A stretch of 64,000 bases of DNA from Azoarcus sp. (lineage in GTDB: Bacteria > Pseudomonadota > Gammaproteobacteria > Burkholderiales > Rhodocyclaceae): contig JAUVVG010000018.1 in NCBI GenBank assembly GCA_030604735.1, forward strand, positions 1-64,000, in the 5' to 3' direction. Every line of letters begins with the position of its first letter. Position 1 is the stretch's first letter. The position numbers were made by a program, and so were the translations under genes. The notes beneath the pieces are model-generated. The model was not told the DNA's origin and made no database searches. It saw nothing but the letters and a program-made list of their open reading frames with translations. Positions 54,779 through 62,978 of this stretch are shown here, one piece after another.

Positions 54779-56137
54779 CTACCGGGAGAGTGCCAGTCTA
54801 AGTTGGTTGTGGTCGGTAAACCGGGCTGTCCTCCGAAAGACCGGCAGCGCCTCCAGCCCACGCAGCGCGGCGTTGCCGTTCCAGCGAGGCGGGCCGGCGC
54901 GAACCAGGTCGGGGAGAACCTGGAGGAGTCGGGCGAAGACGGCTTCCGCCTGCATCAGTGCCAGTCCGGCGCCGATGCATACGTGCGCACCCCGGCCGAA
55001 GGAAAAATGGGTGAGACCGCGGCGGGTCAGGTCCAGGCGGTCAGGTTCCGAATAGCGCGCCGGGTCGCGATTGGCGGCGCCGATCAGGGCGATCACGAGG
55101 TCGCCCCGGCGCACCCGCTGCCCGCACAAATCCATGTCGGCAATCACGCGGCGGCCGGTGTATTGCACCGGACTGTCATAGCGCAGCAGGTCGCGTACCG
55201 CGGCCGGCACTTGCGAGGGGTCGGAACGCAGTCGTCGCCACTGCTCGGGATGGGCAAGCAGGGCATTGAGGCCGTTGCCCAGCAGGTTGCGGGTGGTCTC
55301 GTGACCGGCGAGCAGCAGCATCGCGCATTGCGCCAGCAGTTCTGCGTCGCTGCGGAACAGACCTTGCGCCTCGGCGGCGAGCATCAGGCTGACGAGATCG
55401 TCACCGCGCGTGTGGCGACGCTTTTCCAGCACGCCGGCGAAGTAGCGCACCACGGCCAGCAGACTGCGATGCGCGCGACGAAGTTGCCGGGTGTCCGGCT
55501 GTGGTGCGGCGATGAAGGCGGCCAGATCGTCCGACCAGGCAATGAAGTCGTTCTGGTCAGCGGGGTCGATGCCCAGCAGCATGCAGGTCACCCGCGACGG
55601 GACTGGCCGAGCGATGTCCGCCATGAAGTCGAAGATCGCGCCGGCCGGCTTCGCCACGCGCTCCGACACGGCCTCGGCGACGATGGCGTCGATCCGTGGC
55701 GCCAGTGCGCGGATGCGCGTCGGGTGAAAGCCCACCGCGAGCACTTCGCGCACGCGGGCATGGTCGGGGGCGTCGAGAAAGATCATCGCCCGCGAGAACA
55801 GGCGCTGGAAGGCGCGCAACTCGGCAGCGCTGCCGTCGGTGCCGCCGTGCGTCCTCTCGCCCGCCCGCTTCACCCAGCCCGCGGTGCGCTGGGCGGACAG
55901 ACCCGGATCACGCAGCACCGCCTCCACATCATTGTGGCGCGTCACCACCCACGCGCCCTGGAACAAGGCGTCGCTCCAGTGAATCGGGCCGGCCTCGCGG
56001 AGCGCCGCGTAAGGGGGATAGGGGTCGCGCAGAAAGTCGGCGTTGAAGCGCAGCAGGCCGCAGTCACGGCGCGGCGCGGCAGGCGCCTCGACTGCGGCGA
56101 GCGCGAGCGCCTCCGCGGGGGCAGGCACGACCGTCAT
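54779..56137 (-). CDS. Cytochrome P450 at the end of the biotin operon (BioI-like by position)
   Basis: A 452-residue soluble bacterial P450. The I-helix oxygen-binding motif is AGHETT (277-282). The heme loop is [16 protein letters not shown] with ligand Cys387. The K-helix motif reads Asp316-Leu-Leu-Arg319 instead of the nearly invariant ExxR. The start at 56137 overlaps the bioB stop by four bases; the frame runs further back into bioB but out of its frame. In Bacillus the P450 BioI, which cleaves fatty acyl-ACP to pimeloyl-ACP, also follows bioB. No ferredoxin gene is adjacent. Confidence 0.85.
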   Translation of the reverse strand: MTVVPAPAEALALAAVEAPAAPRRDCGLLRFNADFLRDPYPPYAALREAGPIHWSDALFQGAWVVTRHNDVEAVLRDPGLSAQRTAGWVKRAGERTHGGTDGSAAELRAFQRLFSRAMIFLDAPDHARVREVLAVGFHPTRIRALAPRIDAIVAEAVSERVAKPAGAIFDFMADIARPVPSRVTCMLLGIDPADQNDFIAWSDDLAAFIAAPQPDTRQLRRAHRSLLAVVRYFAGVLEKRRHTRGDDLVSLMLAAEAQGLFRSDAELLAQCAMLLLAGHETTRNLLGNGLNALLAHPEQWRRLRSDPSQVPAAVRDLLRYDSPVQYTGRRVIADMDLCGQRVRRGDLVIALIGAANRDPARYSEPDRLDLTRRGLTHFSFGRGAHVCIGAGLALMQAEAVFARLLQVLPDLVRAGPPRWNGNAALRGLEALPVFRRTARFTDHNQLRLALSR

Positions 56138-57165
56138 CGGCCGGTATCCGCCTCGTCCATGCCGGCCACGCGCAGGTCCAGCCGGCGCAGCAGCGCGCGG
56201 TCGTGCCCGGAGGTGGGGTTGGGGGTGGTCAGCAGACGGTCGCCATAGAAGATGGAGTTGGCGCCGGCCATGAAGCACAGGGCCTGCAGCGCGTCGTCCA
56301 TGTTCTCGCGTCCGGCGGAAAGACGCACTCGCGTGCGCGGCATGGTGATGCGCGCAACCGCGATGGTGCGGACGAACTCGAACGGGTCGAGCGGTGCGCT
56401 GTCGGCCAGCGGCGTGCCCGCGACCGGCACCAGATTGTTGATCGGCACCGACTCGGGATAGGGGTCGAGGTTGGCCAGTTCGGCGATCAGTCCGGCACGG
56501 TGGGTGCGCGTTTCGCCCATGCCGACGATGCCGCCGCTGCATACGTGGATGCCGGCCGCGCGCACATTGTCCAGGGTGTCCAGGCGCTCCTGGTAGCTGC
56601 GGGTGGTGATCACCTGTCCGTAATAGTCCGGCGCGGTGTCGAGGTTGTGGTTGTAGTAGTCCAGCCCGGCGTCGCGCAACTGCGCGGCCTGGCCGGCATC
56701 CAGCATGCCCAGCGTCATGCAGGTTTCCATGCCCAGCGCCTTGACCTCGCGCACCATCTCGACGATGCGTCCCATGTCGCGGGCCTTGGGGCTGCGCCAG
56801 GCGGCCCCCATGCAGAAGCGGGTGGCCCCCTGGGCCCGGGCCGCCTGGGCGGCATCGACCACCTCGTCGAGCGCCATCAGCTTGCTCGCCTTGACCTCGG
56901 TATCGAAATGGGCCGATTGCGAGCAGTAGCCGCAATCCTCCGCACAGCCGCCGGTCTTGACCGACAGCAGCGTGGACAGCTGGATCTCGTTGGGGTCGAA
57001 GTGCTCGCGATGCACGCCGTGGGCCCGATGCAGCAGGTCCATGAACGGCAGCGCGAACAGCGCTTCGACTTCGTCCACCCGCCAGCGTCCGGCGAGAAGT
57101 GGTGGCTCGAGACGGCGGGCGGTGGCGCGGAGTTCTTCGGGCGAGGCATTGACGACAGGGGTCAT
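56134..57165 (-). CDS. bioB: Biotin synthase (radical SAM)
   Basis: BioB inserts sulfur into dethiobiotin. The 343-residue enzyme has the radical-SAM cluster cysteines 74, 78 and 81 ([13 protein letters not shown]), the Arg/Cys-containing [2Fe-2S] region ([13 protein letters not shown]), [21 protein letters not shown] split by variable positions, and [12 protein letters not shown] near the C-terminus. Length and start are normal. It lies 30 bases after bioD and overlaps the P450 gene by four bases. Confidence 0.97.
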   Translation of the reverse strand: MTPVVNASPEELRATARRLEPPLLAGRWRVDEVEALFALPFMDLLHRAHGVHREHFDPNEIQLSTLLSVKTGGCAEDCGYCSQSAHFDTEVKASKLMALDEVVDAAQAARAQGATRFCMGAAWRSPKARDMGRIVEMVREVKALGMETCMTLGMLDAGQAAQLRDAGLDYYNHNLDTAPDYYGQVITTRSYQERLDTLDNVRAAGIHVCSGGIVGMGETRTHRAGLIAELANLDPYPESVPINNLVPVAGTPLADSAPLDPFEFVRTIAVARITMPRTRVRLSAGRENMDDALQALCFMAGANSIFYGDRLLTTPNPTSGHDRALLRRLDLRVAGMDEADTGR

Positions 57166-57195
57166 GAAAGGGTCTCCAGATTCAGTGGGCTTGGT

Positions 57196-57972
57196 TCAGT
57201 CGGGTTGAACGGTGCGCGCGCCCCGGACGAGGTCCGTCAGATGCTCGTGCACAAGAAAGGTCGCGACCGCTTCCGGCGAAGGGGGGCTCAGCCACGGCAC
57301 CACGCCCAGGCATGGCGCCGGCGCGAGGCGCATGCGCAGGGTGTGCAGGTTGCGCTCGCGATGCGGCATGTCGGGGTCTACGGTGTTGCCGACCCAGCCG
57401 GCCAGGGCCAGGCCGCGGGCGCGGATCGCGTCGGCGGTGAGCAGCGCATGGTTGAGGCAGCCCAGTCGCATGCCGACCACCAGCACCACCGGCAGGCCGA
57501 GCGCGACCGCGAGGTCGGCGCTGTCGTGGACGTCGTCGAAGGGCACGCGGAATCCGCCCACGCCTTCCACCACCAGCCAGTCGGCCCGCTGCGCGAGCCG
57601 GCGCGCTGCGTCGGTCAGCGCCGTCAGCTCGATGCGCCGCCCTTCCAGCTCGGCCGCGATGTGGGGGGCACAGGCGGTGGTGAGCTGGCACGGACCGACA
57701 TCGGCGTCGCTCACGGCAATGCTGCTCGCACTGCGCAGCAGCGCGACATCCTCGTTGCAGAGGCGCCCGTCTACCCAGTCGGTGCCGGCGGCTACCGGCT
57801 TCAACCCGGCGGTGCGCAGCCCCTGTGCGGCCAGCGCGTAGAGCAGACCGGCGGCGATCCGACTCTTGCCGATCTCGGTGTCGGTACCGGTGACGAACAC
57901 GCCACGGAGCCCCGCCAGGGCAAGCGGTGCGGTCGGGGTGGCCGCGGGTGACGAGGGCAGGGTGGTGCTCAT
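57196..57972 (-). CDS. bioD: Dethiobiotin synthetase
   Basis: BioD carboxylates and cyclises 7,8-diaminopelargonate with ATP and CO2. The 258 residues have the modified P-loop GTDTEIGKSRIA (29-40), KPVAAGTDWVDGRLCNED, the conserved CAPHIAAE and VEGVGGFRVPF, and NTVDP in the base-binding loop. About 20 extra residues precede the P-loop. The start at 57972 overlaps the bioF stop (ATGA). The frame is open further upstream, inside bioF. Confidence 0.94.
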   Translation of the reverse strand: MSTTLPSSPAATPTAPLALAGLRGVFVTGTDTEIGKSRIAAGLLYALAAQGLRTAGLKPVAAGTDWVDGRLCNEDVALLRSASSIAVSDADVGPCQLTTACAPHIAAELEGRRIELTALTDAARRLAQRADWLVVEGVGGFRVPFDDVHDSADLAVALGLPVVLVVGMRLGCLNHALLTADAIRARGLALAGWVGNTVDPDMPHRERNLHTLRMRLAPAPCLGVVPWLSPPSPEAVATFLVHEHLTDLVRGARTVQPD

Positions 57973-59384
57973 GGCCGGCCTCGGTTCGAAGCGCCCGCCG
58001 TGGATGCGGAATCGGGCGTGACGCCGCTGCCAGCCGCGCACGCTTCCATGCCCGTCCCCGTCCCCGTCCCCGGCGCGCGGCGTTCCGGCGGTGCGCTCGG
58101 CGGCGTGATGTGCGCTTCCACGAAGTTTCTCTCCCCGTCATGCGCATCAAGGCTCATCGCCTGGCGCGCCACCACCGGCCGGATGCACCGCACCAGGGCC
58201 GCGCACAGCTGGTCGACGTCGGCCTCCTCATGGGCCGCGCTGAGGCTGATGCGCAGCCGCGCGGTGCCGGCCGGCACCGTGGGCGGGCGGATGGCCGGCA
58301 CCCACAGGCCGCTTTCATCCAGCGCGGCGGCCAGTGCCAGGGCGCTGCGGTTGTCACCGACGATCAGCGGCTGGATGGCGGTCGGGGAAGGCGCCAGCCG
58401 CCAGGCTGGCGGCGCCTCGCGTGCGAGCACGGGCGGCAACCCGGCTTGCAGGCGAGCCACGCGGGCTTCGAGCAGGCGGCGCCGCGCCGCGCCCTCCTCG
58501 CCGACGATCAGGTTCACGCTGGCGAGCAGCGCATGCGTCAGCGCGGGTGACAAGGCGGTGGTGTAGACATAGCTGCGACCCGCCTGCACCAGCGCGTCGA
58601 TGATCTCGCCATGGGCCGCAACGAAGGCGCCGCCCACCCCCGCGGCCTTGCCCAGCGTGCCCATGTAGATAAGGCGTTCGCTCCGCAGGCCGAAGTGCTC
58701 CAGCGCGCCGAGACCACGCTCGCCGAGTACGCCGAAACCGTGGGCGTCATCGACTACCAGCCAGGCATCATGGGCCTCGGCCAACGCAAGCAGGGCTGGC
58801 AAGGCGGCGACGTCGCCATCCATGCTGAATACCGCGTCGGTGACGATGAGCCTGATCGGGGTGCGACAGGTGGCCAGACGCTCGCCCAGGATGTCCAGCC
58901 GACCGTGAGGGTAGCGCTGCATGCGCGCGGCGGCGAGCAGGCCGCCGTCGATCAGCGAGGCGTGGTTGAGCCGATCGGCGAAGATCGTCGCACTGCCATC
59001 GCCGAGCGTGGTGAGCAGCGCGAGATTGGCGGCAAAGCCGCTGCAGAACAGCAAGGCGCGGGCATCCGGGACGAAGGGCGCGTACAGGTCGGCGAGCAGC
59101 GACTCCAACTCCGCATGCGCGCGTCCATGGCCACAGACAAGATGGGATGCTCCGCTGCCGACCCCCCATCGACGCGCCCCCTCGGCCAGCGCCTCGACCA
59201 GCGCCGGGTGGGCGGCCAGGCCGAGATAGTCGTTGCTGCCGAAACCCAGGCGATCGGCCGACACACCGCGCCCGTCGGTCACCCGCTGGCGGGGGGCGCA
59301 GGCGGTCTCGGCGATGCGTCGTTGCCGCCATAGCCCGGCGGCCTCGCGCTCATGCCGTTGGCGGTTCAGGTGTGCGATCAGCAT
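57969..59384 (-). CDS. bioF: 8-amino-7-oxononanoate synthase with a long C-terminal extension
   Basis: BioF condenses pimeloyl-ACP/CoA with L-alanine, using PLP. The 471 residues include GFGSNDYLGLAAHP, GSGASHLVCGHG, the aspartate in VVDDAHGFGVLGERG, and PLP-Lys246 in GTLGKAAGVGG. The catalytic fold ends at about 395 (RISLSAAHEEADVDQL). A tail of about 75 residues follows, low in structure and rich in Pro, Gly and Ala, partly encoded by a hexanucleotide repeat. Typical BioF is about 390 residues, so the tail is unusual. The stop overlaps bioD. Confidence 0.94.
   Translation of the reverse strand: MLIAHLNRQRHEREAAGLWRQRRIAETACAPRQRVTDGRGVSADRLGFGSNDYLGLAAHPALVEALAEGARRWGVGSGASHLVCGHGRAHAELESLLADLYAPFVPDARALLFCSGFAANLALLTTLGDGSATIFADRLNHASLIDGGLLAAARMQRYPHGRLDILGERLATCRTPIRLIVTDAVFSMDGDVAALPALLALAEAHDAWLVVDDAHGFGVLGERGLGALEHFGLRSERLIYMGTLGKAAGVGGAFVAAHGEIIDALVQAGRSYVYTTALSPALTHALLASVNLIVGEEGAARRRLLEARVARLQAGLPPVLAREAPPAWRLAPSPTAIQPLIVGDNRSALALAAALDESGLWVPAIRPPTVPAGTARLRISLSAAHEEADVDQLCAALVRCIRPVVARQAMSLDAHDGERNFVEAHITPPSAPPERRAPGTGTGTGMEACAAGSGVTPDSASTAGASNRGRP
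58051..58073. repeat. Hexanucleotide repeat in the 3' part of bioF
   Basis: CCCGTC occurs three times in tandem and is followed by CCCGG. On the coding strand it gives the peptide GTGTGTG in the BioF tail. The unit keeps the frame, so copy-number change alters tail length only. Confidence 0.8.
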
Positions 59385-60831
59385 CGGCGGATGAGGTGGA
59401 GGAAAGGACGTTATCCAGCGTGGCGCTCACGCGCTCGGCCAGCCAATGCGCGTCGGCGGTGTCGAAGGCATAGGGCGGCATCAGGTACACACTGCGGCCG
59501 ATGGGGCGGATCAGGAGTTCGTGGGCGCGGCCCGCCAGGTGGAAGCGCTCGGCGAAGCGCGCCGGCAGCACCGCCTCGCGCACGTCGAAGGCCCAGATCA
59601 TGCCGCAGCGGCGCAGGTGCTCGATGCGGGCGTCGCCTCGCAGTGGCTCGAGCGCGGCGCTCAAGGCCGCCGCCCGCTCGCGGTTGGCCGCCAACACCTG
59701 GTCCTCGGTAAAGCGGTCGAGCACCGCCAGCGCCGCCCGGCAGGCCAGCGGATTGCCGGTATAGGAGTGCGAATGCAGAAAACCGCGGGCCACGTCGTCG
59801 TCGAGAAAGGCCTCATAGATCGCATCGCGGCTCAACACCAGCGACAGCGGGAGGGTGCCGCCGGTAATGCCCTTGGACAGGCACAGCAGGTCGGGCCACG
59901 CCTGTGCCGCGGGCAGCGCGTCGGCCCCCTCGCCGCCGGCAGCCTGCTCGAAGGCGAAGAAGCTGCCGCTGCGGCCACAGCCCACGGCGATCTCGTCGGC
60001 GATCAGGTGCACCTCGAACTCGTCGCACAGGCGGCGGACTTCACGCAGATAGACCGGGTCGTGCATGGCCATGCCGCCAGCGCATTGCACCAGCGGCTCG
60101 ATGATGAGGGCGGCGATCCGCCCTGCACGCTCGGCGAACAGCGCCCGCAGTTCGGCTGCGGCCCGGCGCGCCGGTGTGCTCGCGTCCTCGCCCGGGCGTG
60201 CCTGGCGGGCGTCGGGCGAGGCCACGAGATGGGCGCGCATCAGCAGCGGATCGTAGGCATCGCGAAACACCGCGACGTCGGTCACCGCCAGCGCCCCCAG
60301 GGTTTCACCGTGGTAGCCGTGGCGCACGCAGACGAATTCGCGCTTTTCCGGGCGGCCGTGGTTGCGCCAGCAATGCGCGCTCATCTTCAGCGCGATCTCC
60401 ACTGCCGAGGCACCGTCGCTGGCGTAAAAGGCGTGGCCGAGCGCGCCGCCGGTCAGCGCGGACAGCCGCTCGGCCAGCTCGATTGCCGGTGCGTGGGTGC
60501 ACCCGGCCAGCATCACATGGGGCAGTCGGCCGAGCTGGTCGATGATGGCGGCGTTGAGCCGGGCATCGGCATGGCCGAACAGGTTGGTCCACCACGAGCT
60601 GATGGCATCGAAGTAGCGCCGCCCGCCATGGTCGTACAGCCATGGCCCGGCGCCACGCGCGATCGGCAGCGGCGGCAGCGCCTCGGCCCGGCGCATCTGG
60701 GTGCAGGGATGCCAGACCGCGCGCAGGCTGCGCTGCTGCCAGGCGCGATCGGGATCGGCCGGCACGGCAACGGGCGACGGTGTTGCGGCGGGGACGGCGA
60801 CAGGGGCAGCAGGCAGGCTGTATCGGGACAT
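59350..60831 (-). CDS. bioA: Adenosylmethionine-8-amino-7-oxononanoate aminotransferase
   Basis: BioA transfers the amino group of SAM to 8-amino-7-oxononanoate. The 493-residue class III aminotransferase has HPCTQM, SSWWTNLFGHADARLN, GYHGETLGALAVTD, and PLP-Lys320 in LLCLSKGITGGTLPLS. The first 28 residues are a Pro/Ala-rich extension. ATG 60831 (MSRYSL) is chosen; the frame is open to 60900. It overlaps bioF by 35 bases and is the first gene of bioA-F-D-B-P450. Confidence 0.95.
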   Translation of the reverse strand: MSRYSLPAAPVAVPAATPSPVAVPADPDRAWQQRSLRAVWHPCTQMRRAEALPPLPIARGAGPWLYDHGGRRYFDAISSWWTNLFGHADARLNAAIIDQLGRLPHVMLAGCTHAPAIELAERLSALTGGALGHAFYASDGASAVEIALKMSAHCWRNHGRPEKREFVCVRHGYHGETLGALAVTDVAVFRDAYDPLLMRAHLVASPDARQARPGEDASTPARRAAAELRALFAERAGRIAALIIEPLVQCAGGMAMHDPVYLREVRRLCDEFEVHLIADEIAVGCGRSGSFFAFEQAAGGEGADALPAAQAWPDLLCLSKGITGGTLPLSLVLSRDAIYEAFLDDDVARGFLHSHSYTGNPLACRAALAVLDRFTEDQVLAANRERAAALSAALEPLRGDARIEHLRRCGMIWAFDVREAVLPARFAERFHLAGRAHELLIRPIGRSVYLMPPYAFDTADAHWLAERVSATLDNVLSSTSSADADRTPEPPTA

Positions 60832-60909
60832 GGGGCGGACGGAACGCACGGCAACCACCGAAAGGTAAGTGCGTGGGGAAGGGGGATCAATCGGGGACAC
60901 CCTGATTTA

Positions 60910-60968
60910 CCCAGTCTCGGACGCCAAAGTGACTGGGCGGGAGTCCGGAGACGTGTCGTGCCTATAAT
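60910..60968. promoter_or_regulatory. Divergent control region of the biotin operon and the BtuF-like gene
   Basis: A perfect -10 box TATAAT (60963-60968) lies about 30 bases upstream of the rightward gene, with no good -35. CCCAGTC (60910-60916) and GACTGGG (60931-60937) are inverted repeats and could bind a repressor. They do not match the known BirA or BioR consensus. Confidence 0.35.
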
Positions 60969-60999
60969 GTGTGGGCCATGGATCCACGATAATGTCGAC

Positions 61000-61812
61000 A
61001 TGACCCGGCGCCGACTGCCTTCCCGAATCGTTTGCCTGACTACTGAAACCGTAGAGGTGCTCTATGCCCTCGGCGAAGAGGCGCGCATCGTGGGCATCAG
61101 TGGTTACACGGTGATCCCCCCTCGCGCCCGCAAGGAAAAGCCCAAGGTGTTCGCGTTTTCCAGCGGCGATCTCGAGAAGATTCTCGCGGTCGAACCCGAC
61201 CTGGTGCTCGCCTTCTCAGACATGCAGGCGGACATCGCGCGTGAGCTGATCAAGTCGGGCGTGGCGCTGCATGTGTTCAACCAGCGTAGCGTCGAGGGGA
61301 TTCTGGCGATGATCGAGACCGTCGGCCGGCTTGTGGGCGCTGAAGACAGGGCGATGGCCCTGGTGGCCGAGCTGGAGGCGACGATGGCCCAAGTGCGGGC
61401 GCGGGCAGCCGAACTGCCATGTCGGCCCAAAGTCTATTTCGAGGAGTGGGACGAGCCGCAGATCAGTGGGGTGGGCTGGGTGTCGGAGTTGATCGAGATC
61501 GCCGGCGGCGAAGATGTTTTTGCCGATCGGGCGACGCATCAGGGCGCGGCCGAGCGGATTCTGGCCGACCCGCTGGAGGCGGTCCGGCGTGCCCCCGACA
61601 TCATCGTCGGTTCGTGGTGCGGCAAGCGCTTCCGCCCCGAGCGGGTGGTGGGTCGTGAAGGGTGGCAGGATGTCCCGGCGGTGCGCGATGGCGAACTGCA
61701 CGAGATCAAATCCGCACTCATCCTGGCCCCGGGCCCGGTGGCGATTCGCGAGGGCCTGGTCGCGCTGGCCGCGATCATCGCGCGCTGGGCCGAACAGTAC
61801 GCGGTGTCTTGA
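61000..61812 (+). CDS. BtuF-like cobalamin/iron-siderophore-binding protein without signal peptide
   Basis: A 270-residue protein of the periplasmic-binding-protein family used for vitamin B12 or ferric siderophores: RIVCLTTETVEVLYALGEEARIVGIS, LEKILAVEPDLVLAFSD, VYFEEWDEPQISGVGWVSELIEIAGG, and PDIIVGSWCGKRFRPE. The N-terminus (MTRRRLPSRIVCL) is basic but has no hydrophobic signal, so export is not evident. No permease or ATPase lies beside it. The long overlapping frame from 59446 is a shadow of bioA. Confidence 0.8.
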   Translation: MTRRRLPSRIVCLTTETVEVLYALGEEARIVGISGYTVIPPRARKEKPKVFAFSSGDLEKILAVEPDLVLAFSDMQADIARELIKSGVALHVFNQRSVEGILAMIETVGRLVGAEDRAMALVAELEATMAQVRARAAELPCRPKVYFEEWDEPQISGVGWVSELIEIAGGEDVFADRATHQGAAERILADPLEAVRRAPDIIVGSWCGKRFRPERVVGREGWQDVPAVRDGELHEIKSALILAPGPVAIREGLVALAAIIARWAEQYAVS

Positions 61813-61927
61813 CTGCACGTGTCGATTATTCGGGACGCGGGAAACGCGCGAGTGGGGCGTCTTCGAAGCGCCATCGTGACCCTCGCGCCTGTGCGACTGT
61901 TGTCGAAAAATGCTTTTGTCGTTTCGG

Positions 61928-62821
61928 CTACCCGGAGAACGAGCTTTGCCTCGAGGCCAATCCCTGGCACCAGTCCCTGAACAAGCTGATCTTTGGCAGT
62001 GCGGATTTGTGCTTGGCCCAGACCAGGTAGTAGCTCGAGGGTGAGTGGGCGACGATGCCGAAGGGCGCGACCAGGCGGCCGGTTCGCAAGTCGTGCTGTA
62101 TGTAGGCGAGTTGGCCGATGGCCACACCCAGTCCGTCTGCGGCGGCCTGGTAGGCGAGGGCGGCGTTGGCGAACTTCGGACCGGCCTGGGTATCGGTGTC
62201 GAATCCCGCATATCGGCACCATATCGACCAAGAGTCCGGCCGAATGATCGAATGCAGGCGGGGGTAGTTCTCAAGGTCTTCCGGTTTGCGCAGGCTGGCG
62301 GCGATGGTCGGGCTGCAGACTGGCGTGAAGGCATCCGAGAAGAGCTTGATCCAGTCTTCGTTGGCCGGTGGCGACTCTCGAATCCGAACGGCCAGATCGA
62401 AATCCCCCAGGCTGTTCTCGTCCGGAATGGCGGTGGTGTTTACTTCGACCTCGATCTCGGGATGACGGCCGATGAATTCGGCGAGATTGGGCACCAGCCA
62501 CCGGATCGCAAGTGTGGGAGAAAGCCTGAGGCGGAGGCTGTTGGAGGTCGCGGGCGTCCGGCATTCCAGCACCACGCGCTCGAACTGCGCGAACAGCGGA
62601 GCGAGGCGTTCGCCCAGTTGTCGGCCTTTTGCGGTCAGTGCGATGCCGCGGCCTCGACGCTCGATCAGGGGCTCGCCTATCCAGGCCTCCAGTTGCTGAA
62701 TCTGCTGGCTGACCGCGCCTGCGGTGACCGAGAGTTCCTCTGCGGCGCGACGAATGTTGAGGTGGCGAGCCGACGCTTCGAAAGCGCGCAGGCCGGTCAT
62801 CGGTAGGCGTGAGCGTGTCAT
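61928..62821 (-). CDS. LysR-family regulator, GcvA-like branch
   Basis: A 297-residue regulator. RSRLPMTGLRAFEASARHLNIRRAAEELSVTAGAVSQQIQQLE is the winged helix of the GcvA/AmpR-like branch. The effector domain contains LRLRLSPTLAIRWLVPNLAEFIGRHPEIEVEV and DFDLAVRIRE. It is divergent from the CoA-transferase gene, with an inverted repeat in the shared gap, and so is its probable regulator. Confidence 0.87.
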   Translation of the reverse strand: MTRSRLPMTGLRAFEASARHLNIRRAAEELSVTAGAVSQQIQQLEAWIGEPLIERRGRGIALTAKGRQLGERLAPLFAQFERVVLECRTPATSNSLRLRLSPTLAIRWLVPNLAEFIGRHPEIEVEVNTTAIPDENSLGDFDLAVRIRESPPANEDWIKLFSDAFTPVCSPTIAASLRKPEDLENYPRLHSIIRPDSWSIWCRYAGFDTDTQAGPKFANAALAYQAAADGLGVAIGQLAYIQHDLRTGRLVAPFGIVAHSPSSYYLVWAKHKSALPKISLFRDWCQGLASRQSSFSG

Positions 62822-62845
62822 GGCGCAGCTCCTCTTGTTCGGAGT

Positions 62846-62877
62846 TGAATAATATAGATTTTCTAATCGATTATTCA
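62846..62877. promoter_or_regulatory. Inverted repeat in the LysR/CoA-transferase divergent gap
   Basis: TGAATAAT (62846-62853) and its exact complement ATTATTCA (62870-62877) are separated by 16 AT-rich bases, 25 bases upstream of the regulator start. A LysR-type binding site controlling both genes is inferred. Confidence 0.5.
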
Positions 62878-62978
62878 GAAATCATCGCTTTTTTAGGGAT
62901 TGAATCAGGCATACAGTCTGTAAAAACCAAATAAAACTAAACCTTCTGCACTGCATTGCAGCAAGAGGAGACAGACCG

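Noticed and set aside
56203-57951. 582-codon plus-strand frame opposite bioB and bioD
   Set aside because: Low-information Gly/Arg/Val sequence without a domain; bioB and bioD on the other strand explain the region.
59446-60999. Long N-terminal extension of the BtuF-like frame across bioA
   Set aside because: The extension is antisense to bioA; the conserved part begins at the ATG at 61000.
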